Below are positions 53,726 through 63,270 of a stretch of 64,000 bases of DNA, in pieces. The notes under the pieces were generated by a model, which made no database searches, was not told where the DNA came from, and saw only the letters and a list, made by a program, of their open reading frames with translations. The DNA comes from DYKG01 sp964596185. Lineage in GTDB: Bacteria > Muiribacteriota > Ozemobacteria > Ozemobacterales > Ozemobacteraceae. Both the position numbers and the translations under genes were made by a program. Location of the stretch: positions 1-64,000 of the forward strand of contig CAZQUE010000015.1 of NCBI GenBank assembly GCA_964596185.1, given 5' to 3'. Position 1 is the stretch's first letter. Every line of letters begins with the position of its first letter.

Positions 53726-55549
53726 ATGTACAGAGAAAAGATAATTTTATCAGCCTTGGCTGCTGTTTTTGTAATATCTCTAGCGTTGGTTCCATCGCCG
53801 GTTATGGCCGGGCAGCGAATCGACATGACCCACATTCTGATGCGCGAGGTAGAATTGCCGGAACGCGGTCGGGCAATGGCAGCTTCAGGTCTTTCTTATG
53901 CCGACATAGACCCAGAGCAACCGGCTCGGGAGAAAAAACTCGGACAGAAAGATCCGTTCTGGGTCAAAAATGTTGTTAGCGGTGAATTTGAACAGATTAC
54001 TGCAAATTTACGGGCAATTGGCAAACATTGCTACGTATATGTTGCCGACGATCAATCAGTTTCCCAGGCTGCAGTGGCCAAGATTCAGAGCAAATTCGAC
54101 ACGGTGATTTATCCCACCAATACCGGTTGTTTTGGCAAAGAATGGAAACCAGGCATCGATGGCGACAATCGCGTTTTTCTTTTGCTCAGCGATATTCAGG
54201 ATGGCTATCAGAATGCGAATGACGGCTATGTTGCCGGCTACTTTTTTGCCGGCGATGAGATGATGCAGGCTGAGTTTCCATCACATAGCAAGGTTCGCAG
54301 CAACGAAAAAGAGATAATTTACATCGACACCTACCCTTGCGACCCTGAAGCCGCAGATTATATGGAAATCGTCGCTCACGAGTTCCAGCACATGATTCAC
54401 TACAACCAGGACAGCAAAGAAGCCGTATGGGTAAATGAGGGTTGTTCGCAGATTGCTCCGGTAATGTGTGGCTTCACCGCCCCCGGACACTACAAGCTTT
54501 TTCAGGATTCATCCGACAGAAGTCTGAACAACTGGGCCCAATGGGATCCCATGCCTGATTATGGCCAGGTTTATCTCTGGAACCAGTTTATACTGGAATC
54601 CCTTCAGAAAAAGGGGCAAAAGCCGACGATTTTCTTCAAGACCCTTACCAGCTCAAGGAAAGTCAGTATTCCCGGCTACATCGAAGCTTTTGCGGCAATC
54701 GGCATGAGCTTTTCCGACACTTTCACCGATTACTGCATCACCAATCACATTAATGACGAGAAACTCAATGACGGGCGTTTCGCTTATCAGGCCAGGCATT
54801 TGAAAAAATTCCGGCTAAAAGAAGCGAAACAGATCAATAGTTTCCCTGCTCATGAGAAAAACAGTATCAATATTTGGGGTTCAGAGTCATTTATCGCCGA
54901 CATCGGCAATCATAACGGCACGATCAAGGTTGCTTTTTCCGGTTATCGGCGTTTTATGGGGCCGACGCACCCATACTTCAGACTGGCTCTAGTGCTGAGT
55001 GATAGCAGCGGACACGCAAAGCCGCGACTGAGTTTCATGAAACTAGATGTAAATCCGGCAGACAAGAACCGTTTGATCGGTTCGGTCAACGTTAAATCTG
55101 ACGGTACTTATGATCGATTGAAAGTTATAATCATGGCCCTGGCTCCCGAAGAAATAGATGACCATGAATATATGCCGGTTTCCGGCTTCATTTACGATCT
55201 GCGCTTTGAGACGAACTCACCTTTCGCCGCCGAAAGCGACATGGGCACTCTTAACATGCAGCAGTTCGTTAACAAGATCAAAGAGACACAGGCAATGCCG
55301 ACTTCTGAACATTCAATCAGAATCAGGGAAAACTATGCCCACAAACTGATTCTGGCGGTTCGTAGCGACCTCGAGAAAGGCTCATTCATGGTTGTCGACA
55401 ACTTCATCGAAGCGGCCACCGAAAATGACCTGCTGGCTCCTTTTGCTCGCGACATTTCGGGCATGCTGCGCTTTTACCAGGCGATGCCCGAGACAAGTCT
55501 CGCTTACGAAGGACTCCAGGCTCGCATCGAAATTCTCGACAGTTTTTAA
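53726..55549 (+). CDS. Exported zinc metalloprotease (M30/hyicolysin-like)
   Basis: A 607-residue protein with a signal peptide (about 1-28). The zinc motif HEFQH (His218-Glu219-x2-His222) and a downstream VWVNEG (third ligand Glu, about 238) place it among gluzincin peptidases; the stretch VAHEFQHMIHYNQDSKEAVW matches peptidase family M30. The domain before it has RVFLLLSDIQDGYQNANDG, and the C-terminal half (about 370-600) is beta-rich with a pre-peptidase-like layout, ending in a helical segment. A secreted protein-degrading enzyme is expected. Confidence 0.85.
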   Translation: MYREKIILSALAAVFVISLALVPSPVMAGQRIDMTHILMREVELPERGRAMAASGLSYADIDPEQPAREKKLGQKDPFWVKNVVSGEFEQITANLRAIGKHCYVYVADDQSVSQAAVAKIQSKFDTVIYPTNTGCFGKEWKPGIDGDNRVFLLLSDIQDGYQNANDGYVAGYFFAGDEMMQAEFPSHSKVRSNEKEIIYIDTYPCDPEAADYMEIVAHEFQHMIHYNQDSKEAVWVNEGCSQIAPVMCGFTAPGHYKLFQDSSDRSLNNWAQWDPMPDYGQVYLWNQFILESLQKKGQKPTIFFKTLTSSRKVSIPGYIEAFAAIGMSFSDTFTDYCITNHINDEKLNDGRFAYQARHLKKFRLKEAKQINSFPAHEKNSINIWGSESFIADIGNHNGTIKVAFSGYRRFMGPTHPYFRLALVLSDSSGHAKPRLSFMKLDVNPADKNRLIGSVNVKSDGTYDRLKVIIMALAPEEIDDHEYMPVSGFIYDLRFETNSPFAAESDMGTLNMQQFVNKIKETQAMPTSEHSIRIRENYAHKLILAVRSDLEKGSFMVVDNFIEAATENDLLAPFARDISGMLRFYQAMPETSLAYEGLQARIEILDSF

Positions 55550-56119
55550 TCAAGTGCTTATTTCAATGCGAATTCGGTAGGTATTGCCTTCCCTGCTTTC
55601 GGTTACGTTTTCGACATTGCCGATAGAAGCTGCTTTTTCGCGCACCGCCTCACGATAAACTTCCTTCAATGAGGCGTTAACTTCTTTGCGGGCTTCGACG
55701 GCAAGATTTTTCAGCTGGTTAACAACCTGCTGTTTAAGCTGGTCGATCCGGTTTTCTATCTGCCAGTTGTTGATAACCTTTCCATTTTCGATGGCATTTT
55801 TGAGGGCTTCCTGAAATTCGGCAAGATATTCTTCTTCAACCAGCACTGAAGTAGAATTGGGCATAGGCACGGAAAGCTTCATCGTCATCGAGACGAGATC
55901 GAGCACCGCCTTGGCCTGGCCGGGACATGGCATTTCCAAGCCTTCAGCAGTTTCGTTGAAGCCTTTTTCGAGCAACTGTGCCTTTAACAGCTCACGCATG
56001 CGGGTTACCGGAAGAATTTCAAGCATGGTAAAAATCAGGGAAAAGGTGCCTTCGTTCATGCCTGCACCTTTTGGCAGCAGAACTTCAACTGGGATTCTAA
56101 TTGAATATGACCGACTCAT
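55550..56119 (-). CDS. Hypothetical last gene of the FtsH/MoxR operon
   Basis: A 189-residue soluble protein, beginning MSRSYSIRIPVEVLLPKG. A small beta segment (about 1-30) is followed by helices and a coiled coil (about 120-160, LKQQVVNQLKNLAVEARKE), ending in a strand (YRIRIEIST). No family is recognised. The start at ATG 56119 lies inside the end of the preceding gene (overlap of 23 bases) with GGAA ahead, so it is coupled. It may be one of the small X-type components of such ternary systems; I cannot assign which. Confidence 0.7.
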   Translation of the reverse strand: MSRSYSIRIPVEVLLPKGAGMNEGTFSLIFTMLEILPVTRMRELLKAQLLEKGFNETAEGLEMPCPGQAKAVLDLVSMTMKLSVPMPNSTSVLVEEEYLAEFQEALKNAIENGKVINNWQIENRIDQLKQQVVNQLKNLAVEARKEVNASLKEVYREAVREKAASIGNVENVTESREGNTYRIRIEIST

Positions 56120-57047
56120 TTACTTTTTCCTCCAGACCTCTGGTGTCGTTGTAGTCGCGAAGCACCGCCTCAAAGTCCTGCAGATAAACGGCCAGACCGG
56201 TGCTATTGAACAGGCCCTGCAGAAAACGATCGTCATCCAGGGCCACGGTATCTGGACCGGTCCACTGGTCGTGAGCACCACGGATCGACTGGGCCAACTG
56301 TCGACCAAAAGTGGCAATTTGCGAAACTGAATTGCTGGGAGCAAATCTCAACGGTAGCCCTGAGCCGCTTTTTTCAGCAGCAAGACGATAAAAATCAGCA
56401 TCACCGGCATGCGATCCGTTGGCAATGCTTCTGATCAGATGGTTTACACAGTTGAACCATGCCGCTGCCCTCTCATATAGATAGCCACGCACAGGCAGAG
56501 GAACATTGCGGCTGCGGTCGAAACATGATTTCCATGGAACTTTCGCGGCAAAAGTGTATTGCCAGGCGATGAACAGCGCCCAGACAACCCAGTTTGCATT
56601 GTTTTTCTCAAACCAGGCGTATGAATATTGATCGAAATCGGCAAGAGCAATAGAAATGAACAGGGCATCGGCAGGCAAAGCTATCGGAAAAAGCGGCTGT
56701 TCCCCTGTAGTTCTGCCAAGCATGTGTTCGTATAGACGCTGAATTCCACGATGCGAAAACTGCAAGTCGATCGTCTGCCAAAATTCGGCATCGGTGGCCG
56801 AGAACTTGCAAACATGGCCATCGAAATCAAAAAGAAACTGATGTAATGAAAAAGTATCGGCAATGAATTTCTTAACGACCGGCTCTACAAGCTGCTGCCA
56901 GCGCTGAGCGAATTCTTCGCTGGGCTCGAGATTCGCAGGAAAAGCCTTAAGATGTGAAGCATGCTTTATACGAGGTGATTCGACACCGCTAAGCAGTTGC
57001 TCGACATAGTCGAGCAGCATGTCTTCAGGATAAAGCTCGATCTTCAC
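56097..57047 (-). CDS. Hypothetical protein of the FtsH/MoxR operon
   Basis: A 316-residue soluble, mainly helical protein starting GTG 57047 (GTGA overlap with the stop of the 99-residue gene). Aromatic-rich helices such as FSLHQFLFDFDGHVCKF, WVVWALFIAWQYTFAAK and RGYLYERAAAWFNCVNHLI are visible. The WALFIAW stretch is hydrophobic but flanked by polar helices; it is probably a buried core, not a membrane helix. No known motif is present. Its position suggests a dedicated subunit or effector of the operon. Confidence 0.72.
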   Translation of the reverse strand: MKIELYPEDMLLDYVEQLLSGVESPRIKHASHLKAFPANLEPSEEFAQRWQQLVEPVVKKFIADTFSLHQFLFDFDGHVCKFSATDAEFWQTIDLQFSHRGIQRLYEHMLGRTTGEQPLFPIALPADALFISIALADFDQYSYAWFEKNNANWVVWALFIAWQYTFAAKVPWKSCFDRSRNVPLPVRGYLYERAAAWFNCVNHLIRSIANGSHAGDADFYRLAAEKSGSGLPLRFAPSNSVSQIATFGRQLAQSIRGAHDQWTGPDTVALDDDRFLQGLFNSTGLAVYLQDFEAVLRDYNDTRGLEEKVNESVIFN

Positions 57048-57343
57048 TGCTTGATTTCCTTTTTAGAACTCTGTTCGACATCGATCAGAATCCCGGTTTC
57101 GGAATTTTTCAGTTCGGGGTGATGGTCAAGACAGATCGCCTTAAGGTTGCCACTTTTCACCTGCTGAGCGACATTTTCGCCGAAAATTTCGGCAGCCTGG
57201 CGCACCACTTCTTCGAGCAGTTCACCGCTTTTGATAGATTCGTTAATCTCGACGGCCGTCATGCTGTCGTCGTTAAAATCGACAACAATGCGACTGCTAC
57301 CGGTTACTTCATTGAATTCAAAATCCAGAGTAAATTTTTTCAT
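57044..57343 (-). CDS. Small acidic hypothetical protein of the FtsH/MoxR operon
   Basis: A 99-residue protein. Two beta strands (MKKFTLDFEFNEVTG-SSRIVVDF) and a helix (ELLEEVVRQAAEIFGENVAQQ) could make a ubiquitin- or YukD-like small fold, but that is a guess from the strand-strand-helix order. It starts at ATG 57343 in an ATGA overlap with the radical-SAM gene. The tail is Lys/Glu-rich. Confidence 0.7.
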   Translation of the reverse strand: MKKFTLDFEFNEVTGSSRIVVDFNDDSMTAVEINESIKSGELLEEVVRQAAEIFGENVAQQVKSGNLKAICLDHHPELKNSETGILIDVEQSSKKEIKQ

Positions 57344-57945
57344 GTCCGCCTCTTTTCAAAATGAGCAAAGATCTGCTCGAACTCGTTTTCTTCACCAACG
57401 GGAAAACCGTTGATGGAAAACTCATCATCGCCAATATGAATTTCAATTTCTTTAGATTGCCCGGGCCAGTTTTCGCGCAGAAAATCAAGACGATTGCGGA
57501 AAAAATGAACGGTCTGGTTGCGTGAACCTATCCATTTACGCCGATCTGGAGTCTGGTCGAGCAAAAATGGGCCGGCGATGACAACATCAGCTCGGCTTAC
57601 CAGGCCGATCTTTTCAGGGTCGACCCTGATTTCATCAATTGTGAATCCCGTAAAAACCATGATATTTCCGGAGTATTTCAATGCTTCGAGACTATCAAAC
57701 AAACTTTTTAAACCGGCAATTTGTTCAAGCGGCTCGCCACCGACGATGGTGAGACCATCGCATTCAGCTGCAAGAATATCATGAGCCAGATCTGCCGGGC
57801 TCATGGCCATACCGCAATAAGGATCCTGCATATGCGGGTTGCAGCAGCCGGGACAGTGCCGGGAACAACCCTGCAACCAGAGAGCGAAACGAAGCCCGGG
57901 TCCTTCGACCTCGGTATTTGGCTCAACTCCAGCCACCCTGAGCAT
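57340..57945 (-). CDS. Radical-SAM activase-like protein (NrdG/PflA branch)
   Basis: About 201 residues from ATG 57945 (AAGGA ahead; the frame extends to 57972). The N-terminus VEGPGLRFALWLQGC and the iron-sulphur ligand motif Cys27-x3-Cys31-x2-Cys34 (GCSRHCPGC) match the radical-SAM activase group. LTIVGGEPLEQIAGL is the glycine-rich SAM-binding strand. The short length resembles anaerobic ribonucleotide reductase activase NrdG, but no reductase lies beside it. Inside this operon it probably modifies another component, or makes a radical on one of the unknown proteins. It overlaps the preceding gene by 23 bases. Confidence 0.88.
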   Translation of the reverse strand: MLRVAGVEPNTEVEGPGLRFALWLQGCSRHCPGCCNPHMQDPYCGMAMSPADLAHDILAAECDGLTIVGGEPLEQIAGLKSLFDSLEALKYSGNIMVFTGFTIDEIRVDPEKIGLVSRADVVIAGPFLLDQTPDRRKWIGSRNQTVHFFRNRLDFLRENWPGQSKEIEIHIGDDEFSINGFPVGEENEFEQIFAHFEKRRT

Positions 57946-59245
57946 GCTTAACCATCCTTTCAATCGAATCATTGATCAGACCGCCGAGAATTCGGTTCTG
58001 CTCATCGCTTTCAAGAGCTGCGAATTCGTCTGACTGCGGAAATGACAGAGGAATGAAAATACTGCTTTCATCTTTAACTGGGGCAAAAAGCCATGTTTGC
58101 GCATTTTCGCGCAGTTGGAGCGTTTCTGAAGTGCGGTTTTTATCGGCAGTCAGGCAGATTCTTTCAGAAAGACCTTTTTCATTGATGAAATGACCGAAGA
58201 AGTTGCAGGCATCTTTTAAAGATGAAGGCAAAAAGCCGTCGAGTTCGATAAAAACGTTGACCATATCCTTAACGAAGGTATCGATCATTTTTTCGGCGAA
58301 GTTGAAACACCAGGCAAAAAGCAGGCCCAGATGGCGCTCATGCTCAAAAAATTCACTGAGTTCAAGTTTAACCCTGACATCGCGGCGAATGCGAAAAACA
58401 GCTCCAGAATCACGTTTAAAATACATCAGCTGATTTTCGATGAACTTGTAATCGAACAGGTCGAAATCCATGCTTTCATCGATATATGCCAATTCTGAGG
58501 TCACGATCGACGACAGAGTGCCTTTGTTGGTTAATTCGTCATAGCCACCGAGAGGAAGCACCTGAGGTTCGCCGTAGCGAGCCACGATCCAGCTGCTTTC
58601 TTCCTTGATGGTAAAAACGCTTCTGGTCCATGTTGCCAGCCCTCGCATCGCTTCGACCATTCTTCGATAGAACAGCCGATCGGCGGCGCGTTCAAAAAGG
58701 GCTGGATGTCCGATTTCGAAGATGTCATCAGTGTCGAATTTAAATTCTATTTCGGCCAGTTCATGAATAGCCTGGTTATAAATCTGCTCGAGTGCTTCTT
58801 CAACGTTGAATCCTGCTGAACTGACCGCTTCCATGGCAAAAGACTTTTCAAGCTCGGTGTCGGAAAACACCAGAGCAGCATGGCGAAATGCGGGCAAACG
58901 ATCGACGATCTGGGTAATGATCGGTTGGGCTCTGGCGGTGTCACGATCAGCGCCGGAAATGATAAAAACTCCGTCAAGCCGATCGGCACCGGAAGCAGAG
59001 TGAATCATCTGCAGAAATCTGGATTCTGATTCTGGAAGGGTTGCCCCGTTCTTTTTAACTCCAGCCGGAACCGACATGAAAGATTCAATCAGGCGGGCCA
59101 GAAAGCCCGGAGGGATGGCGCGGTTACCGCGGCGAACCAGATCTTTCCAAAAATCACGTGCAAAGGCATAGAGCTCGCTGTAACCGGAACGGTTAATCGA
59201 GAAATTATACCAACATGCGATTTGATCGGGTCTAAGTAGAATCAT
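57923..59245 (-). CDS. Possible degenerate vWA-domain partner of the MoxR ATPase
   Basis: About 440 residues from ATG 59245, placed nine bases after the MoxR stop with AAGG ahead; the frame extends to 59326. The N-terminal part has DRLDGVFIISGADRDTARAQ. The region about 245-420 (SELAYIDESMDFDLFDYKFI, ENQLMYFKRDSG, VRVKLELSEFFEHERHLGLL, FAEKMIDTFVKDMVNVF) follows the usual course of MoxR-associated vWA proteins. The metal-site DxSxS reads ELSEF instead, so a working MIDAS is absent. Fold assignment is tentative and rests on gene order as much as on sequence. Confidence 0.6.
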   Translation of the reverse strand: MILLRPDQIACWYNFSINRSGYSELYAFARDFWKDLVRRGNRAIPPGFLARLIESFMSVPAGVKKNGATLPESESRFLQMIHSASGADRLDGVFIISGADRDTARAQPIITQIVDRLPAFRHAALVFSDTELEKSFAMEAVSSAGFNVEEALEQIYNQAIHELAEIEFKFDTDDIFEIGHPALFERAADRLFYRRMVEAMRGLATWTRSVFTIKEESSWIVARYGEPQVLPLGGYDELTNKGTLSSIVTSELAYIDESMDFDLFDYKFIENQLMYFKRDSGAVFRIRRDVRVKLELSEFFEHERHLGLLFAWCFNFAEKMIDTFVKDMVNVFIELDGFLPSSLKDACNFFGHFINEKGLSERICLTADKNRTSETLQLRENAQTWLFAPVKDESSIFIPLSFPQSDEFAALESDEQNRILGGLINDSIERMVKHAQGGWS

Positions 59246-59253
59246 GCGGTGCC

Positions 59254-60237
59254 TTAATCGAGGTTTGCCAGTCTCTCTTCGATGTAGTTGCGAATCTTGC
59301 GAACATCGGAGAAATTGTTGCCACAATAGCAGAGAATTTTCAGTTCTTCGCGGGTAACGTTGCCGCCGTTGAAGATGAAGGCCTGGGTCAAAATGAGTTT
59401 ATAAAGTTTGATCAGCTTACGATCGGTTATTTCGACTTTCAATTCATCAGCCAGGACGCAGATAAGTGCTTTAAATGCGGTTGTGATCCGCGCATCACCG
59501 AGCAGATTGCCGTCTTCGCGTTCGATGGCGGCCGGCAGCACGGTCGAAACGAGGTAATCATGGACGAGAACGAAATCTTCGAGAGTGCAGTCTGATTTCC
59601 AGGGTTTTTCGCGATTGTGGCTGCGGGCTTCAAAGCGGATCCCAGAGCGAATAAGCTCGTTGAAACAGCTGTCGCGAACCGGCAGGGTCTCGGCTTTGAT
59701 GATGAAGCGGTCTTTCAGCGCATCGAACTCACCAAAGTCGGGTATTTCATTGCTGGCTGCGAACATACAGACCAGTGGCACCGACATCGGCTTGCCTTCC
59801 TGGTAGTATTTTCGCTCATTGATAACAGTCAAAAGAACATTTAAAATTGCCGAGTTTGCCTTGAAAATTTCATCAAGAAAGGCGATTTTGGCGGTAGGCA
59901 GATGCCCTTCAACCTTGCGCAGGTATTTTCCTTCTTTGAGTTGCTGGATGTCAACCGGGCCCATAATTTCGCTTGGTTCAGTGAATTTGGTCAGCATGTA
60001 TTCAAAATACTCATCCTGCTTCATGCCCATGCCCTGGCAGAACACCGACACCAGAAGAGATTTGGCAGTACCGGGTCGACCAATGAACAGCATCGGTTCC
60101 TGGGCGGCAACGGCAACCATCATTAACTTCAGCAGATCGGCACGCTTGAGAAAATAATCGTTGAGACGGGTGTAATAATCGACGATTCTCGTCCTGGCGG
60201 CATTGATTTTATCCATATCTGCAAGTTCGTAAACCAT
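59254..60237 (-). CDS. MoxR-family AAA+ ATPase
   Basis: A 327-residue AAA+ ATPase. Walker A is GRPGTAKS (residues 53-60), Walker B is IAFLDEIFKA, and sensor 1 is FAASNEIPDF. EYMLTKFTEPSEIMGPVDIQ is the MoxR signature loop, with the insert YYQEGKPMSVP after Walker B. MoxR ATPases work with vWA proteins to remodel or activate a target. GGAGAC precedes the ATG. The gene lies 18 bases after the 1004-residue protein and nine before the putative vWA gene. Confidence 0.93.
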   Translation of the reverse strand: MVYELADMDKINAARTRIVDYYTRLNDYFLKRADLLKLMMVAVAAQEPMLFIGRPGTAKSLLVSVFCQGMGMKQDEYFEYMLTKFTEPSEIMGPVDIQQLKEGKYLRKVEGHLPTAKIAFLDEIFKANSAILNVLLTVINERKYYQEGKPMSVPLVCMFAASNEIPDFGEFDALKDRFIIKAETLPVRDSCFNELIRSGIRFEARSHNREKPWKSDCTLEDFVLVHDYLVSTVLPAAIEREDGNLLGDARITTAFKALICVLADELKVEITDRKLIKLYKLILTQAFIFNGGNVTREELKILCYCGNNFSDVRKIRNYIEERLANLD

Positions 60238-60255
60238 TTTTGTCTCCTGTTGTGT

Positions 60256-63200
60256 TTAAAATCCGCAGGCCTGCTGCCATTCAGCAAAAGCAGCCTTACC
60301 TCGTGCCGAGGCGGCAAAAGCATGTTCCATCCAGATAACCTTACGCTTTTCCAGCAACTGATGCAATTCCAGTTTTTCGGGAACCAGATCAGCGAGAATG
60401 CCGATACAGAGGAAGCTATAAATGGTAAGGGCTTCGGCGAACTGATCGCGATTGCTTTGGTTTCTGGCCTCGCGCATCCATCTCACCGCCCTGACGATAA
60501 GATTATCGAGTTGAAAGCGGCGCGCCGGCGAACTGGTTAAAAGCAGGCAGAGAATGATCCATTCGGCGGAGCTTCTGAATTCTTCCCAGCCGTTGGGTGG
60601 CATTGGCGTACTTCTAATTAGCATATTGAAAAGTCTTTGTTCGTCAATTGGCTGACGATAGGCCAGACAAAGTCGAAACATATCGCAATACATGGTTAAG
60701 TCATAAATATCGAATTTATCGCTTGGTGGACGATTGATAACCAACGGCATGATGTATTTTTTGAAGGCAGGGTGCGGACCGAACTCTGAAACCATCAGTA
60801 ACAAAAGCCGTTGAGTTTTCGAAACCGCATCGGTCAGCCCTTTTTTCATGGCCCATTTGAAATAGTCATCCCAATCGGAGTTACCATCGGCAAAACGATA
60901 ATAGATCGCCCGGGCAATCGGCCGACCATCGCAAACTTCAGGAAATTGCTCCTGCGGCAGGGCTTTTATCCAGCCGACTCGAAGCAGGCCGTCATCTTCC
61001 TCACGCCGATTGAACAGATAAGGCGGCTTGTATAGATCGCCGGTGAAAAAATCCTTCAATGGTGTTTCGCGAATTTTATCCATGATCATCAGCTTTATCC
61101 AGCGCGAAATTGCCGGGGTTTGTCCGGGATATTCAAGGCTTTCCGGCCAATTATCGATGCGGCGATAGAAAAATTCAAAAAAGCCTTCGTCCTTAGGAAC
61201 CTTTTCCCCTTTATAAGATCCGGGAGAATCGCCGAAACTGGAAAGAGAAACCAGAGCATCGGCGGATTTTCTTGAAAGATGGAATGTAAGAATTTTATGC
61301 AGCTGAAATCTAGCCAGAGCGATGCAGGAAACATCCGGACAACATCCGACCTGCTGCAGGAACTTCTTAACATTCAGTGAAATCTGGCTGAAGTTGTTTT
61401 CGGTAAGCAACTCAACACGGTTTTCAACGTTCATGCCGCCGCCAGAGGCGGAACGAATTTCGTTAAACCCGTAAAACTGGCGATTTTCAGCGGGAAAAGA
61501 AGTTTTCATCGCAGCCACTGCCTGCATGAAAATATCAGCATCGTTGAACTTGGCGGCAAAAGCCAGCATCAACATATAATAGAACTCACTGTTGACCGAT
61601 TCATTGCGAATATCGGCAAGCAAGCGCCCTTTTTCGACCTCAGAAACCGTATCCTGAGTCAGGGTTTTAAATTCAGGGCGCAAAGCGGCAAATTCAAAAA
61701 TGCATTCGGCAAGCGTCTGATTGTCTTTGCTCAATAGCGCACTGTTCATCAATGAAGCCACCGCAGAAACACGCAGGCGCATGCGTCGGCAGATTTCGGC
61801 ACGATCTCGCCACAATTTTGCATCAGCAACGTTATTGAGTAATTGTCGATCGATCTGTTCGAGCTGTAATCGCAAGCCGGAAATTTCCGATGCGCCAGGT
61901 TCAGGAACATCGGCAAGATTGATACGGGCTTTTTTATTGCGTTTAGCGGTATTCACCGGGCCACCGGCGCCAATTTCGCCGCCTTCTTTTACTGCCTCGA
62001 GTTTTTCGAATGCCGCAGTCTGCAGCTCAATCTCAACTACCTGCTTTTTTTTTTTCAAATTCTTGAATTCAAATTTCCAGGTTGTAGAAAGTGTCTCGGC
62101 CCGCTTTGCAGCCTGTTCGGCCTGCAGGGTTATGAACTCTTCGACCGGCGACCAGTCTTTATCACCGATCAGATAAGGCAAAATATTGTCTTCGAAGTTT
62201 TCAAGAACGATAAAATCGGATTTCTGCCCGCAGATTATTTCGTGCAGGCGCTCAGACGAAAGTTTTGGCGCAAGAGTAAGGTTGCCAGGCACAAAAACAC
62301 GCTCACAGATTTCCACGAAAGGCATGAAAGCGTCGCTGAGAATGCTGGCAAGACCGCGATCAGCCTGTTTTCCACGGGCATAAACCCAAATCAAACCATC
62401 TTTACTGATCATTGCCTGGAAATTACGAAAGCGCCCGAGAGATTCGTTGATAAGAATAGCTTTCAAGCGTTGCTGATCCTCAATTTTCCAGAGAGTTGGC
62501 AAGAGCTGATGATCCGAGGAACGCAAAATCGGCTTGACGGTAAGGATTTCCTGCTCTTCTTTCTGTTGAATCGCTGGCCCTGCAAACTGAACCTTGATCA
62601 GAGATTCGCCTTTTTTCCATTTTGGCTGCAGCGTCAGCAATCGGCCATCTTTTTGCACAAGCAGAATACCGTTTTCAGTGATCTGAAACTTGTTGAAGCA
62701 TGAATCACCGGAAATATCATGGATATAGTGCCCGGCTTCGACATAGATACCGCTTTGGCCCGGCACGAGGTTATACCAGACCCAACTCTCGCCCTTGATG
62801 GTATTGAATACCCAGAGACTGGGCTTTTTAATGCGCAAAAGAAAGTATTCTCGACCGGAATTGAAGACGGAAAACTCAATCTGTCCCTGCTGCAGCATAA
62901 AATGCTGTTTGACTGCTTCATAGAAGACTTCTTTGTCTGGGGTGACAACGATAACTTCTTCGGCAACCGGCCGATTGTCGAGCTTTTTGATTACCGCCTT
63001 ACGAAAGAGGTCAAGCCAGGAAATCTCTTTGCATTCCCCGTTTGGTTGCCCAGCTTCCCAAACCGTGTCAGGTTGAGGAAGTTCACCTTTAATCATGTTG
63101 CCAAGGCGGCCGATCAAGCTTTGGTCGTTAATCGGCTGCCACCAGATAGTCCAGGGGGGATCGATTTCTTGAAGAAAGCGGCCTTTCAATTGCCCGGTCG

Positions 63201-63270
63201 AGGCAAAATAATTTACCGCCAGCATATCAGCCGGGGTTTTCATCTTCAGAAAAGCCGCATCTTTATTCAT
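60256..63270 (-). CDS. 1004-residue core protein of the FtsH/MoxR operon, unknown
   Basis: A 1004-residue soluble protein, no signal or membrane helix. The first 350 residues are beta-rich, with a Trp-containing repeat-like pattern (WWQPINDQSL, KPSLWVFNTIKGESWVWYN, GLIWVYARGKQADRGL). A basic linker (about 400-450, EFKNLKKKKQVVEIELQ) leads to a helical second half with repeat-like helices (DAKLWRDRAEICRRMRLRVSAVASL). There is no catalytic motif I can name. Its ATG overlaps the FtsH stop (ATGA, 63267-63270), so it is coupled to the protease. It may be a substrate-recognition or effector subunit. Confidence 0.75.
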   Translation of the reverse strand: MNKDAAFLKMKTPADMLAVNYFASTGQLKGRFLQEIDPPWTIWWQPINDQSLIGRLGNMIKGELPQPDTVWEAGQPNGECKEISWLDLFRKAVIKKLDNRPVAEEVIVVTPDKEVFYEAVKQHFMLQQGQIEFSVFNSGREYFLLRIKKPSLWVFNTIKGESWVWYNLVPGQSGIYVEAGHYIHDISGDSCFNKFQITENGILLVQKDGRLLTLQPKWKKGESLIKVQFAGPAIQQKEEQEILTVKPILRSSDHQLLPTLWKIEDQQRLKAILINESLGRFRNFQAMISKDGLIWVYARGKQADRGLASILSDAFMPFVEICERVFVPGNLTLAPKLSSERLHEIICGQKSDFIVLENFEDNILPYLIGDKDWSPVEEFITLQAEQAAKRAETLSTTWKFEFKNLKKKKQVVEIELQTAAFEKLEAVKEGGEIGAGGPVNTAKRNKKARINLADVPEPGASEISGLRLQLEQIDRQLLNNVADAKLWRDRAEICRRMRLRVSAVASLMNSALLSKDNQTLAECIFEFAALRPEFKTLTQDTVSEVEKGRLLADIRNESVNSEFYYMLMLAFAAKFNDADIFMQAVAAMKTSFPAENRQFYGFNEIRSASGGGMNVENRVELLTENNFSQISLNVKKFLQQVGCCPDVSCIALARFQLHKILTFHLSRKSADALVSLSSFGDSPGSYKGEKVPKDEGFFEFFYRRIDNWPESLEYPGQTPAISRWIKLMIMDKIRETPLKDFFTGDLYKPPYLFNRREEDDGLLRVGWIKALPQEQFPEVCDGRPIARAIYYRFADGNSDWDDYFKWAMKKGLTDAVSKTQRLLLLMVSEFGPHPAFKKYIMPLVINRPPSDKFDIYDLTMYCDMFRLCLAYRQPIDEQRLFNMLIRSTPMPPNGWEEFRSSAEWIILCLLLTSSPARRFQLDNLIVRAVRWMREARNQSNRDQFAEALTIYSFLCIGILADLVPEKLELHQLLEKRKVIWMEHAFAASARGKAAFAEWQQACGF

